The notes under the pieces: generated by a model
Told to the model about the DNA's origin: nothing
What the model saw: only the letters and a program-made list of their open reading frames with translations
Database searches by the model: none
Source: Desulfobacteraceae bacterium
GTDB taxonomy: Bacteria > Desulfobacterota > Desulfobacteria > Desulfobacterales > SURF-15
DNA length: 20,615 bases
Assembly (NCBI GenBank): GCA_003599475.1
Contig: QZKK01000121.1
Coordinates: 1 to 20,615 of the forward strand
Direction: 5' to 3'
In this document: one piece after another, positions 7,213-14,984 of the stretch
Numbering within the stretch: the first letter of the stretch is position 1
How the letters are laid out: the number at the start of each line of letters is the position of its first letter
Made by a program: the position numbers and the translations under genes

Positions 7213-8442
7213 ATGGGTTCGTCCAGAGATTCAAAATCCGGTTCTTCCCAGTCCAAGACTGCAAACTCGACGGCTTCGGCCCGCGAGGGGATCCGTTACG
7301 ATCTGCTGCTGAAAGGGGGCGAGTTCATCGATCCGGCTTCGGGGAGGCGGGGGCGGCTCGATGTCGCTTTTTCCGAAAAGAAGGTTGCAGAGATCGCACC
7401 CGAAATCGATTCCAGCCTGGCCAGGCAGGTGGAATCGGCCGCCGGCCTCATGGTTGTGCCGGGGCTGATCGACTGCCATGTTCACGTGGCGGAGGGAATC
7501 GGAGTCAGCGTAAGACCGGACGTAATCGGTGTGAACCGGGGGGCGACCACCCTGGCCGATGCCGGGAGCTGCGGTTCATGCAATTTCGGCGCGTTCAAGC
7601 CGGTGATTGCGGAAAACAGGACCCGTGTTCTTGCATGGCTGAACATTTCCACCATCGGCCAGACCGATCTCCGGCTCGGCGAACTGATCCTCGGCGCTGC
7701 GGTAAACATCGAGGAGGCGGTGGAGGTCGCCGCCGATAATCCGGAAATCATCGTCGGCTTCAAGGCCCGGCTCAGCTCCTATGTGACCGGAAATGCGCCT
7801 GCGATCCCATATCTGCAGCGGCTCCTCGAAGCCGGTAATGCCGCAAAGCTTCCCGTCATGATCCATGTGGGGGATACGGTCGAGCCGCTCGGAAGGATCC
7901 TGGATATGCTCCGGCCGGGGGACGTGTGCAGCCATTATCTGACCAGCCGCAGGCACAACATCCTCGGCATCATGGGTTTTCCGGGGGCTGCGATCATCCC
8001 CGAAGCATTCGAAGCGAGAAGGCGCGGCGTTTTCTTGGATGTTGCCAGAGGGCGCAACCACCTAGGCTTCCTGCAGGTGCAGAAGGCAATCGAGGCCGGG
8101 CTGCTTCCGGACATGCTCAGCACCGATCTTACCCTGCCCTCCTCCGCCGACCCCGGCTACAGCCTGATGATGCTTGTCACCCAGTTCATGACTTTCGGCG
8201 TTTCCTTCGAGGATTGCCTGAAGCAGATCACCGTAAATCCCGCGAAGGCCATCGGCCGCCCCGAGCTCGGAAAGCTGGAAGCGGGCGGAGTCGGGGATGC
8301 GACGTTGCTGAAGATCGAGGAGGGCGATTTCACGATCCGCGACGTGGACGGGCAAACCCGAAAGACCGATCGAAGAGTCGTGGCCGTGGGAGTTGTCAGA
8401 GACGGATCGTTCGTGAAGATCCATCCGGCGGCCTCTGAATAG
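7213..8442 (+). CDS. Amidohydrolase/deacetylase-family metallohydrolase (dihydroorotase superfamily)
   Basis: This 409-residue protein starts at an ATG preceded by AGAGGTG. It has the amidohydrolase plan: an N-terminal beta segment (YDLLLKGGEFIDPASG), a metal pair in VVPGLIDCHVHV (H89, H91), a likely carboxylated lysine in VGFKARLSSY (K184), metal histidines H218 (VMIHVGD) and H241 (CSHYLTSRRH), and a catalytic Asp at STDLTLPS (D305). A C-terminal beta segment begins at about GKLEAGGVGDATLLKI. It fits the amidohydrolase/deacetylase subfamily better than true dihydroorotase (PyrC), whose usual substrate-binding sequence I do not see. Members hydrolyse cyclic amides or N-acyl compounds; the substrate here is unknown. 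The first ~25 residues are Ser-rich and poorly conserved-looking, so a later start is possible. pyrE upstream hints at a pyrimidine or hydantoin substrate, but this is inference. Confidence 0.85.
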   Translation: MGSSRDSKSGSSQSKTANSTASAREGIRYDLLLKGGEFIDPASGRRGRLDVAFSEKKVAEIAPEIDSSLARQVESAAGLMVVPGLIDCHVHVAEGIGVSVRPDVIGVNRGATTLADAGSCGSCNFGAFKPVIAENRTRVLAWLNISTIGQTDLRLGELILGAAVNIEEAVEVAADNPEIIVGFKARLSSYVTGNAPAIPYLQRLLEAGNAAKLPVMIHVGDTVEPLGRILDMLRPGDVCSHYLTSRRHNILGIMGFPGAAIIPEAFEARRRGVFLDVARGRNHLGFLQVQKAIEAGLLPDMLSTDLTLPSSADPGYSLMMLVTQFMTFGVSFEDCLKQITVNPAKAIGRPELGKLEAGGVGDATLLKIEEGDFTIRDVDGQTRKTDRRVVAVGVVRDGSFVKIHPAASE

Positions 8443-8505
8443 AGCGCCGCCCATTTCGCCACCCGATCAGAGAACTTTTCCGATGAAGTCTTCTGCAAAT
8501 TCCAA

Positions 8506-8540
8506 TTTACCGATTTCAGGTCAAACCTGAAATCGGTAAA
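8506..8540 (+). terminator. Perfect 16-bp inverted repeat after the amidohydrolase gene
   Basis: Arms TTTACCGATTTCAGGT and ACCTGAAATCGGTAAA are perfect complements around a CAA loop. It lies 63 bp past the amidohydrolase stop. There is no good T-run on the plus strand, so termination is likely but could instead be a site bound by a dimeric protein or a small mobile-element relic. Confidence 0.6.
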
Positions 8541-8666
8541 AAGTTGCCCACCGGGGAGAACCCGGCGCGCAATAAGGGGACGTTATGTTGATTAGGTTGA
8601 AATGCGATCCGATTTTCGAACAACCCTGGAAACAGCCGAGGTTGTAACCCCCAACAATCTGCTCTT

Positions 8667-9059
8667 TTAGGCCTCAACCCGGCTTAAAAACGCATCGAGT
8701 ACCTCGATATATCGTTCCGGTTCCTCGAGGTGGGCCTGATGTGCACTCTGCTCGAAGATGACCCATTCGGATCCCCTGATGCCTCGATGAACGGTCCCGG
8801 CGATGGCGGGGGTCGCTTCGTCGTAGCGGCCGGAGGTGATCAGCGCCGGACAACGAATCTCCACGAGGCGGTCGACGATATCCCAGTCCTTGATCACGCC
8901 CGTCGCACGGAACTCACTCGGCCCCCACATCGTGTTGTATACTTCCGGGTTCTGCATGATCTTTTCAAATGTCCGGTTGAGGCAGTCAGGCCAGGGATCG
9001 AGTCTGCAGACGTGCCGGCGATAGAATACCATCATCGCATCGAGGCTCTGCGCATTCAT
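8667..9059 (-). pseudogene. N-terminally truncated alpha/beta-hydrolase (proline iminopeptidase-like)
   Basis: The frame from the ATG at 9059 encodes 130 residues matching only the C-terminal part of proline-iminopeptidase-like hydrolases. It keeps the lid end (FYRRHVCRLDPWPDCLNR), MWGPSEF, the acid region ITSGRYDEATP and the catalytic-His region SAHQAHLEEPERY. The half with the oxyanion HGGPG motif and nucleophile Ser is absent, and no remnant lies upstream. Full-length relatives are about 290-300 residues. Despite this, the start has a strong GAGGAG site 7 bases away and a sigma-54 promoter 66 bases upstream, so the fragment may be expressed. Activity as a hydrolase is very unlikely. A start at 9140 would lie inside the promoter and is rejected. 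Confidence 0.8.
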
Positions 9060-9124
9060 TTCGTTTCTCCTCGTTGTTTGCCGGTGTTTTCCCTCTTGCG
9101 GCCGAATTTTCAGCACGCTCCATA

Positions 9125-9140
9125 GCATATCGCGTGCCAA
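9125..9140 (-). promoter_or_regulatory. Sigma-54 promoter before hydrolase fragment
   Basis: Read on the minus strand this is TTGGCACGCGATATGC, with GG and GC separated by ten bases and a perfect TGGCACG block. The predicted transcription start is about 9113. The core is nearly identical to those at 13863 and 14638, but the upstream block found at those two sites is missing here. Confidence 0.75.
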
Positions 9141-9299
9141 GGTGACAAATCATTCTTCCCTTTTCAGTGCAGGCCTTCTGTGCTTTAATGCCCACGGTCC
9201 TGCCGGCCAGGAGACGGGAGACCGCTCCCTTTGCCGGCCGCCTGAGTCCGCTGCCATCTCGCAGCAGGTTTCTCTCCCCGCAATCCAGGAGGCTTTTCC

Positions 9300-10127
9300 A
9301 TGGAGTCCGTCCAAAGGCTTGTCGAAATCATCGAACAGATCGCCGAAGGGTACTACTCGAACGACATCATGGCCCTGACCAGATCCGATCAGCCGGAGCC
9401 GGTTCGAACCATTGCCGAAGCCATGGGAATGATGATGGTAAAAGTCGAGGCCCGCGAATACAACCTGGAGATGCTCATCGACGAGCTGCAGGCACTCAAC
9501 GAGAAGATCAGGAAAAACACCATCAAGGTTGTCTCAGCCATGGCCAACGCACTGGCGGCGCGGGACCGGTATACCGAAGGGCATACGGCCCGGGTGGGGG
9601 ACCTGGCGGCCCGGATGGCCGAGGCGATGGGCATGAGCCCGGAAGAGATCGAATCCGTCCGGCTGGGAGGGATTTTGCACGACATCGGAAAGATCGGTTT
9701 TTCAGACCTTCTTTTTCAGGAGCATGAGGGCCGGAACCCTCCGGAATTGGTTAAAGAGATACTTCGGCACCCTTCTGCCGGGGCGGAAATCCTTCGAGAC
9801 CTGGATTTTCTAGGTCCTTCGGTGGAGTTTGTCCACTGCCATCATGAGCGGCCCGACGGCAAAGGATATCCCCGCGGGCTTTCCCAGGACGCGGTGCCGC
9901 TTGGCGCAAGAATCGTTGCGGTTGCAGACACTTTCGATGCGATCACCACCGATCGACCCTACCAGAAGGGAAGATCGGCCGAGGAAGCCCTCGACATTCT
10001 CAAACGGCATGCCGGAACGAAATGGGATGCCGGCTGTGTGCATGTGCTGGAATCGATTCTGGGTCTTTCGCAGGAATCCAGAGGGGAAGGAAGCCCCGGA
10101 ACGCCCGGCCGAAGCCGTCCCCGCTGA
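9300..10127 (+). CDS. HD-GYP domain protein (probable cyclic-di-GMP phosphodiesterase)
   Basis: This 275-residue protein starts at an ATG with AGGAGG 7 bases upstream. Residues 1-70 form an unassigned N-terminal region, mostly helical in appearance, with no membrane segment or receiver domain. Residues ~75-255 are a complete HD-GYP domain: EGHTARV (H95), the HD pair in ILHDIGKIG (H127/D128), HHERPDGKGYPRGL (H181, H182 and GYP at 189-191) and ADTFDAITTDRPY (D210). HD-GYP enzymes hydrolyse cyclic-di-GMP using a metal centre; all visible ligands are present. The N-terminal piece EIIEQIAEGYYSNDI resembles a piece left in the activator pseudogene at 10775, suggesting both belonged to a family sharing a sensory module. 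The last ~20 residues are Gly/Pro/Arg-rich and probably disordered. Confidence 0.92.
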   Translation: MESVQRLVEIIEQIAEGYYSNDIMALTRSDQPEPVRTIAEAMGMMMVKVEAREYNLEMLIDELQALNEKIRKNTIKVVSAMANALAARDRYTEGHTARVGDLAARMAEAMGMSPEEIESVRLGGILHDIGKIGFSDLLFQEHEGRNPPELVKEILRHPSAGAEILRDLDFLGPSVEFVHCHHERPDGKGYPRGLSQDAVPLGARIVAVADTFDAITTDRPYQKGRSAEEALDILKRHAGTKWDAGCVHVLESILGLSQESRGEGSPGTPGRSRPR

Positions 10128-10212
10128 AGGGGATGGTCGGCCCCGTTCCGCGTCCGGTTCAACTTGTCCACTCATCCAGCCTTCCGAGGGGGCAGCCCGA
10201 AGGAAAGAGGCT

Positions 10213-10775
10213 TTACCCCATTTCGTAGCGGATCATCTTCTTGCGCAGGCCTTCCCGGCTGATGCCCAGAAGCCTTGCCGCCATGGATTTGTTTCCTCCT
10301 GTATCGGAAAGGGTCTTTCGGATCAGCTCTTTCTCGTTATCCCTGACGGAGGACCCGGCCTCGCTCGGACCTTCCTGTCCGTGCGCGCGGAGCCCCTCCG
10401 TCAGATCGTCCACCGTGATCTCCTGAGAAGGAGTGAGAATGACCGCCCGTTCGATCTCGTTTCTCAGCTCCCTGACGTTGCCGGGCCATGCATAGGCCGT
10501 CAATTTCTCCATGGCTTCTTTGGAGATCCGCATCGGATCTCTTCCGAGCCTTCTGGCTGCTTCAAGGAGGAAATGGCTTGCCAGGAGCCGGATGTCTTCC
10601 TTCCGCTCCCGCAGCGGCGGAATGTGCAGAGCGATCACGTTGAGGCGATAAAAGAGATCTTCCCGGAAGGTGCCCTTTTCCGCCTCTTTTTGGCCTTTTT
10701 GTACCTGCCCCTTGCGATCTGCTCGCAAATATGGGTGAGATCGGTAAAGAGCTTCTCTCTAACGGTTTCTTCCAT
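10213..10775 (-). pseudogene. Broken sigma-54-dependent activator (AAA+ tail plus Fis-type HTH)
   Basis: From about 10705 down to 10213 one frame encodes the C-terminal third of a bacterial enhancer-binding protein: GTFREDLFYRLNVIALHIPP, LRERKEDI, YAWPGNVRELRNEIERA and a Fis-type helix-turn-helix (GGNKSMAARLLGISREGLRK). The Walker A and B motifs and the GAFTGA loop, which contacts sigma-54, are missing. Just upstream, an ATG at 10775 with a GGAAAGAG site begins MEETVREKLFTDLTHICEQ in a different frame, which runs across the AAA+ part and stops. This looks like a deletion that joined the N-terminal sensor region to the AAA+ tail out of frame. DNA binding by an internally started tail is possible; activation is not. 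It converges on the HD-GYP gene. Confidence 0.85.
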
Positions 10776-11149
10776 CTGCTCTTTCCTTTCCGCTCTCTGG
10801 GTCCATGATTGCAGCCGTTCAGGGTTCTGCGTGAGAAAGGGCTCGGCGGCCGGGTCGGGCCGTTGAACCCCCTGAACGCCTGTGATTTTAAAAAAAATAC
10901 AACCGCCTCACAGCTACATGATCTGTTTCGATCCGTCAATGAGGAATTGAAGCCCCGCAGCCTATGAAGCGTGATCTCCGCTGCTTTCCGTGCCGACGCT
11001 GCAGAAGTCGGTTGAAAAGAATGAAGATATAGTTACTTTCAATGCAGCAGCCCAATCCGAGCGATTTCCGCCTGCATCAATGCGCTTTCGAAACGAGAAT
11101 CGCTCGAGGTGGGATGAAATCAAGAACAAGCGAAAAGGGAGAAAAAGAT
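10776..11149. other. Intergenic region between activator remnant and DinB-like gene
   Basis: About 370 bases contain no gene I can support. On the minus strand the frame upstream of 10775 stays open for some 25 codons (ERLQSWTQRAERKEQ), perhaps the start of the original activator. No terminator or recognised promoter was found. Confidence 0.4.
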
Positions 11150-11713
11150 ATGTCAACTTTGACCGGTAACCAATTGGCTCGAAATATCGAAGAAAAGATC
11201 GAGGAACTGAAGAGCGTATGCGAGGGCATCGATGAGCGGACCGCCTCCGGTACGCCGGTGGGGCGATGGTCTCCCAAAGAAATCCTTTCTCACCTCTGGG
11301 GACCCGAAGGTTCTGGCCACCTGCCGATCCTGCAGGCTTTTCTCGAGCGGGAGACCCCAAGGATCGACATCCAGACCGAGAATCCTTTTTTTTCCGAGGA
11401 GCGCGCCCGGATGACCCTTGCGCAACTCTTCTCAGAGGTCGAAAGGGAGTACCGACGGATCTGTAAGTTTGCTTCGGGCTTATCCGGGGAGCAGCTCGAT
11501 CGCAAAGCGCATATACCCATGCTCAAAGACTCGCCGCTCGGGGAATATCCGACTCTGGAGGGCTTGATCGGAGGCCTGGGAGAGTATCATGTGCAGTTTC
11601 ACATCGACCACATGCGTGAAATTCTTCAGGATCTCAGCGCACCGGAAAAGGGAAAGCAGGAAGGCGGAATGGACATGGAGCCGATGATGGAGATGACCTA
11701 TACCCGGAAATGA
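11150..11713 (+). CDS. DinB-like four-helix-bundle protein
   Basis: The ATG at 11150 with an upstream GGGAG gives 187 residues; longer versions starting at 11042 lack an [17 protein letters not shown] (40-53) and [13 protein letters not shown] near residues 150-162 place it in the DinB/YfiT-like superfamily, whose members bind a divalent metal through about three histidines. Here H48 and the HxxxHxxH-like cluster are candidates. Some relatives are thiol S-transferases and many have no known role, so only the fold is claimed. The C-terminal ~20 residues are Met/Glu-rich and look unconserved. It is followed immediately by a strong terminator and appears to be a single-gene unit. Confidence 0.75.
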   Translation: MSTLTGNQLARNIEEKIEELKSVCEGIDERTASGTPVGRWSPKEILSHLWGPEGSGHLPILQAFLERETPRIDIQTENPFFSEERARMTLAQLFSEVEREYRRICKFASGLSGEQLDRKAHIPMLKDSPLGEYPTLEGLIGGLGEYHVQFHIDHMREILQDLSAPEKGKQEGGMDMEPMMEMTYTRK

Positions 11714-11730
11714 CGAAGGAGATCTCCAGA

Positions 11731-11760
11731 GGCCGCCTGCCACGCGCAGGCGGCCTTTAC
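11731..11760 (+). terminator. Rho-independent-type terminator after DinB-like gene
   Basis: Arms GGCCGCCTG (11731-11739) and CAGGCGGCC (11747-11755) form a perfect 9-bp GC-rich stem with a 7-base loop, followed by TTTAC. The T-run is short but the stem is strong, and it begins 17 bases after the stop codon. Confidence 0.8.
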
Positions 11761-11892
11761 TCCCGGCCTATTCATTGATTTTCAGGTTTTGCCAATCCGG
11801 TACGGTGTATGTTATGGAAGCTGAAACGAAAGAAGGGTAAGAAACCGTTCGTGTTCATTGGGAGATCGTTGTTACTGAAAGGAAAGCCAGGG

Positions 11893-12906
11893 ATGAGAGG
11901 AAACGCTTTGTCGAGCCGGAAAATGATGGCTCTGATGGTGGCGGGAGCGATCGTACTTACCGCCGGAATGCGGCAGCAGGCAGCGGCGGAAGAGAAGCTG
12001 AGAGTCGCCGCCGTCTTCGGAACTCCCATCGAGGAGCCCTGGGTAAATCAGATTCATGTCGCCCTGCTCAAAGCGGAAAAGGAGCTCGGCTTTCTATACG
12101 AATGGTCGGAGCGTGTGAAGCCCGCCGATTTCGCACGCGTGACGCGCGAATATGCCGGGAAGGGGTGCCGGCTGATCCTGGGCGATGCCTTCGGGGTCGA
12201 ACGGATCGCGCGGCAGGTCGCCCGCGAATACCCCGGGACCGCTTTTGTTTTCGGTTCGGGATTCGGGCCGGCCGAACCCAATTTCGCTGTCTTCGACAAC
12301 TGGATTCACGAACCGGCCTATCTTTCCGGCATGATCGCCGGCAAAATGACGAAAAGGAACCTCGTGGGCGTTGTCGCCGCCATGGCCATTCCCGAGGTCA
12401 ACCGCCTGGTCAACGCCTTCTGCGCGGGGGCAAAAGAAGTCAACCCGGAAGTTGCGTTCAAGCTCACATTTATCGGCGCCTTTTTCGATCCTCCCAAAGC
12501 CAGGGAAGCCGCCCTGGCCCAGATCGAAGCCGGCGTGGACGTGATTTACGCCGAACGCTTCGGCGTCATCGAAGCCGCAGCCGAAAAAGGAATTCTTGCC
12601 ATCTCCAATATGTCCGATCAGTACAGCCTGGCCCCCGCAACCGTGATCACCGGTCCGATGTGGGACATGGGACCGACGGTAAAATACGTCATCGCCGCAG
12701 TAAAGGCGGGCGTATTCACCGCTCAGGATTTCGGCGACTTTTCCTCCATGGCAAAGGGCGGTTCCCACCTGGCACCTTACCATCAGTGGGCCGCGAGGCT
12801 GCCCGCCGGGGTCCGGGAGATGGTGGAGAAACGAAGCCGGGAGATCATCGCTGGCACCTTCCGGGTCATTATCGACGAGTCGATTCCCGAATCCGAATCT
12901 CGGTAA
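11893..12906 (+). CDS. BMP-family (PnrA-like) ABC transporter substrate-binding protein
   Basis: The ATG at 11893 gives 337 residues starting with a Sec signal peptide (MRGNALSSRKMMALMVAGAI, cleavage probably near QAAA-EE). There is no lipobox cysteine, so a soluble periplasmic form is expected. An in-frame start at 11809 would put 28 basic residues before the signal and is less likely. The mature part has the BMP-domain pattern: VAAVFGTPIEEPWVNQIH, GCRLILGDAFG, EYPGTAFVFGSG, EPAYLSGMIAGKMTK, AGVDVIYAERFGVIEAA and VITGPMWDMGPTVKY. Characterised BMP proteins such as PnrA and BmpA bind purine nucleosides; the ligand here is unknown. No permease or ATPase gene is adjacent. It converges on a beta-barrel gene with an 8-bp gap. 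A short remnant of a second copy lies at 14852. Confidence 0.88.
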   Translation: MRGNALSSRKMMALMVAGAIVLTAGMRQQAAAEEKLRVAAVFGTPIEEPWVNQIHVALLKAEKELGFLYEWSERVKPADFARVTREYAGKGCRLILGDAFGVERIARQVAREYPGTAFVFGSGFGPAEPNFAVFDNWIHEPAYLSGMIAGKMTKRNLVGVVAAMAIPEVNRLVNAFCAGAKEVNPEVAFKLTFIGAFFDPPKAREAALAQIEAGVDVIYAERFGVIEAAAEKGILAISNMSDQYSLAPATVITGPMWDMGPTVKYVIAAVKAGVFTAQDFGDFSSMAKGGSHLAPYHQWAARLPAGVREMVEKRSREIIAGTFRVIIDESIPESESR

Positions 12907-12914
12907 TTCGACTA

Positions 12915-13691
12915 TTAAAAGAGATAGCGGAAGCCGGCCAGAAACCCGTGAGTCCGGAAGGGGGCCGAGGTTTCCGCGATGTCGATGCCGGCTGGAAGAA
13001 TATCCATGAACATGTTTCCGGAGTCGGTCTCCATCTTCCCGAGGTCCGAATATCGGTAGGAGACATCCAATAAGAGCTTCTCCGATAATCGAAAACCGGT
13101 TCCGGCGGTTACCATGAATGCGAAATCCATCCGGGATCCGGATGGGGTGACGCTGAGCTTGTGCCGGGTCAGTCCGGGGAAACGATAGGTCATCCGCCCG
13201 ATCTCATTGTAGCTTACACCGACACCTCCTCCTACGTAAGGCTTAAATGCCCCCAGATCGAGATGGAAAAGCTCGGTCAGCTCCAAAAAGAAGTTGGCCA
13301 TGGCGGTCAAGGATTCCGCCTCCGCAGATACGGGCTGCTCGCCAGGCACGTTGATGAAATTGGCCCGAGCCGTATAATCGGCTTCCGGCCGGTAAGTGAG
13401 GGATAGATCCGTTCGAAGCCAGCTCAACGGCTGCGCCCCGGCCGCAAGCTCGAAAACGGAAAAGCTCCCGAAGTCTCCATAGGCGCCGAGATCGCGGCCG
13501 TCGCTTCCCGGGCCTTGGCCGAACAAGGCAGGCGGATCGACCGCCCCGGAGTCCTCGTCATGAAAGCCGGCATCCAGGGACCACTCGTATCCGGCTCCCC
13601 CGCGAAGATACCATTGTGCCGCCCGACACGGCACGGAAGCGGCAAGCATCGAAAGAAGCAGAACCAAGAATCCCAATCCACCTGACTTCAT
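12915..13691 (-). CDS. Outer-membrane beta-barrel protein
   Basis: The ATG at 13691, with AAGGAG 9 bases upstream, gives 258 residues. The signal peptide is MKSGGLGFLVLLLSMLAASV with cleavage near CRA-AQWYL. The mature chain shows alternating amphipathic strands rich in Gly and aromatic residues, including WYLRGGAGYEWSLDAGF, LRTDLSLTYRPEADY, PYVGGGVGVSYNEIG and KLLLDVSYRYSDLG. It ends in FLAGFRYLF, whose terminal Phe is the signature recognised by the BAM complex. Size and pattern suggest an 8- to 10-strand barrel of the OmpW/OmpX/opacity type. The sigma-54 promoter at 13863 faces it, with a ~160-base leader. Specific function is unknown. Confidence 0.85.
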   Translation of the reverse strand: MKSGGLGFLVLLLSMLAASVPCRAAQWYLRGGAGYEWSLDAGFHDEDSGAVDPPALFGQGPGSDGRDLGAYGDFGSFSVFELAAGAQPLSWLRTDLSLTYRPEADYTARANFINVPGEQPVSAEAESLTAMANFFLELTELFHLDLGAFKPYVGGGVGVSYNEIGRMTYRFPGLTRHKLSVTPSGSRMDFAFMVTAGTGFRLSEKLLLDVSYRYSDLGKMETDSGNMFMDILPAGIDIAETSAPFRTHGFLAGFRYLF

Positions 13692-13862
13692 CCGGCATGT
13701 TCTCCTTTGCTTTTTTTTGTTACGGTTACCGAAAAAGCTCCGTTCGCACATTCAAGCTACCGCCTCCACCCTGACCCTCCCACCCGGCCATCCGGCGGAG
13801 GGGGGCCAATCCCCTATGGACCGGCGGATCGTCTTGTGGCTGAATTTTACGATGCTTTTACA

Positions 13863-13878
13863 GCATATCCCGTGCCAA
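13863..13878 (-). promoter_or_regulatory. Sigma-54 promoter of the beta-barrel gene
   Basis: On the minus strand this reads TTGGCACGGGATATGC, with GG and GC ten bases apart. Predicted transcription start is about 13852. It is one of three near-identical cores in the window (also 9125 and 14638). Confidence 0.8.
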
Positions 13879-13933
13879 ATTGACAAGGCTTAAAAATCTA
13901 TGTCTGAACGTCTCTTTCACTTTTCAAGCTGCC

Positions 13934-13963
13934 AAATTTTCGGCATCGGCGACAACAACGTGG
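13934..13963 (-). promoter_or_regulatory. Conserved upstream element, copy 1 (candidate activator site)
   Basis: Thirty bases starting 56 bp upstream of the -24 block match 27 of 30 positions with 14710-14739, which is 57 bp upstream of another sigma-54 promoter. The core on the plus strand is AAATTTTCGGCAT followed by GCGAC and ACAACGTGG. Similar sequence at the same distance from two sigma-54 promoters is what an enhancer-binding-protein site would look like. Confidence 0.55.
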
Positions 13964-14016
13964 ACCCCCCGGCCTGTCCTAATACTCATGACCATCCCTC
14001 TGCCCCATTATCACTA

Positions 14017-14599
14017 TCAGAAGTCATACAACAGCATGAGAGAGATGCTGTTTTGATCCGACCAGACCTTGACGCCGTGTGACCACGTCAGGTCGAGATC
14101 AAAAGGGGCGTTTACGATACGATGAGAGCCCCCAATCCGTATCCCGCATCAGTCCGTCCGCCTCCTGAGAGAGATTGGCCAGCCCCTCCGTACCCAGCGA
14201 AAAGCGAGGAAAGTTGAGCCTCAACTCCACGCCGGCCCACCACGAGTCCAAAGGAAATTCCAGGCGGCTCAGGGGGGATTGGGAAGGAGGGAAGGGATTG
14301 CCGAATTCGAAGGATGTATGGCTGCCGGTGAAGCGTTTGGCTTTAACGCCAAGAGATAAATGTTCCGCAAACGGAACGGCATGGTCCTTTTCCGAAGCCA
14401 GAGCCCCAGGAATAGTCCCTGCTAAAAGAAAAAGATGCAAGATGAGGAAACCCGTCGTTGCATATAGCTTCGGCCGGGGAGGTGGAGAGGTCGAATTCAG
14501 GATCTTTCCGGACGGTTTCCGGGTTTTTATTCCTGGGTTCTTCTCCGATGACAATGTCGTCAGTCTACACCGTGAGCGGCTTGCCGATTGCCTGCTCAT
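14017..14599 (-). pseudogene. Decayed outer-membrane beta-barrel gene
   Basis: The upstream part (14599-14099) encodes a hydrophobic signal peptide (TTGFLILHLFLLAGTIPG, cleavage near ALA-SEK) and about 95 residues of barrel-like sequence (HLSLGVKAKRFTGSHTSFEF, DSWWAGVELRLNFPRF). It then stops shortly after RDTDWG. In a neighbouring frame a second piece continues at once (FDLDLTWSHGVKVWSDQN, then SISLMLLYDF) and stops at 14017. That piece looks like the last two strands of a barrel with a terminal Phe. The combined length is too short for a complete barrel of this kind, so an internal out-of-frame deletion is the simplest reading. No good RBS is seen at 14599, and the true original start may be closer to the signal peptide. 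It is not clearly homologous to the barrel at 12915. Confidence 0.7.
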
Positions 14600-14637
14600 C
14601 GGAATTGTGAACGGTTTCGATGTTTCAATGCTTCACC

Positions 14638-14653
14638 GCATATCTCGTGCCAA
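14638..14653 (-). promoter_or_regulatory. Sigma-54 promoter of the decayed barrel gene
   Basis: Read on the minus strand this is TTGGCACGAGATATGC with the required GG-N10-GC spacing. The predicted start is about 14627, 28 bases before the ATG at 14599. The promoter seems intact although the gene it serves is broken. Confidence 0.75.
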
Positions 14654-14709
14654 GTTGAAACAGCATAATAAATCAAGGGCTGGCAGTCTCTTCCGCCATT
14701 CAACCCGAT

Positions 14710-14739
14710 AAATTTTCGGCATTAGCGACGACAACGTGG
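14710..14739 (-). promoter_or_regulatory. Conserved upstream element, copy 2 (candidate activator site)
   Basis: This matches 27 of 30 bases of 13934-13963 at almost the same distance (57 bp) from its promoter. Weaker similarity extends on both sides, so the two promoter regions are probably a duplication of roughly 110-130 bp. Confidence 0.55.
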
Positions 14740-14851
14740 GCGGCCGGACTGTTCAACATTCATCAAGATGGGTCGACAATGGTCTATTGTCGATCGTGAA
14801 CCGAAGCAGGATCAAGGAAAGGACATCCAGGATGAAGGAAAACACTCTATG

Positions 14852-14933
14852 GGGCCGGAGCGCGGCCGAAAAGGGGATCCCGGCCTGCCACGGTGATCAC
14901 CGGGCCGGTGTGGGACATGTGGCCGACGGTTAA
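14852..14933 (+). pseudogene. Remnant of a second BMP-family gene
   Basis: The plus strand holds GCGGCCGAAAAGGGGATCC followed by GTGATCACCGGGCCGGTG and TGGGACATGTGGCCGACGG. These correspond, in order, to 12568-12601 and about 12636-12685 of the intact BMP gene, with roughly 35-45 bases between them deleted. The coded equivalent is AAEKGI then VITGPVWDMWPTV. Nothing else of the gene is recognisable on either side. Confidence 0.7.
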
Positions 14934-14984
14934 GCCGCCCTTTCAGTGCTCGAAGTGAATGGAGACGACGCTAAACTCGCACCT

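Noticed and set aside
7213..8442. Calling the amidohydrolase pyrC because it follows pyrE
   Set aside because: The metal-binding layout fits the amidohydrolase/deacetylase subfamily; I see no dihydroorotase-specific signature, and the gap is long and repeat-filled.
8571..8606. Sequence with AAGGGGACGTTATGTTGATTA resembling the ends of some transposon- or REP-associated elements
   Set aside because: No transposase and no matching second end in the window; resemblance from memory only.
10790..11040. TTGAAA ... TATAGT near 11015-11035 as a sigma-70 promoter for the DinB-like gene
   Set aside because: Spacing between the boxes is only about ten bases, too short for a -35/-10 pair.
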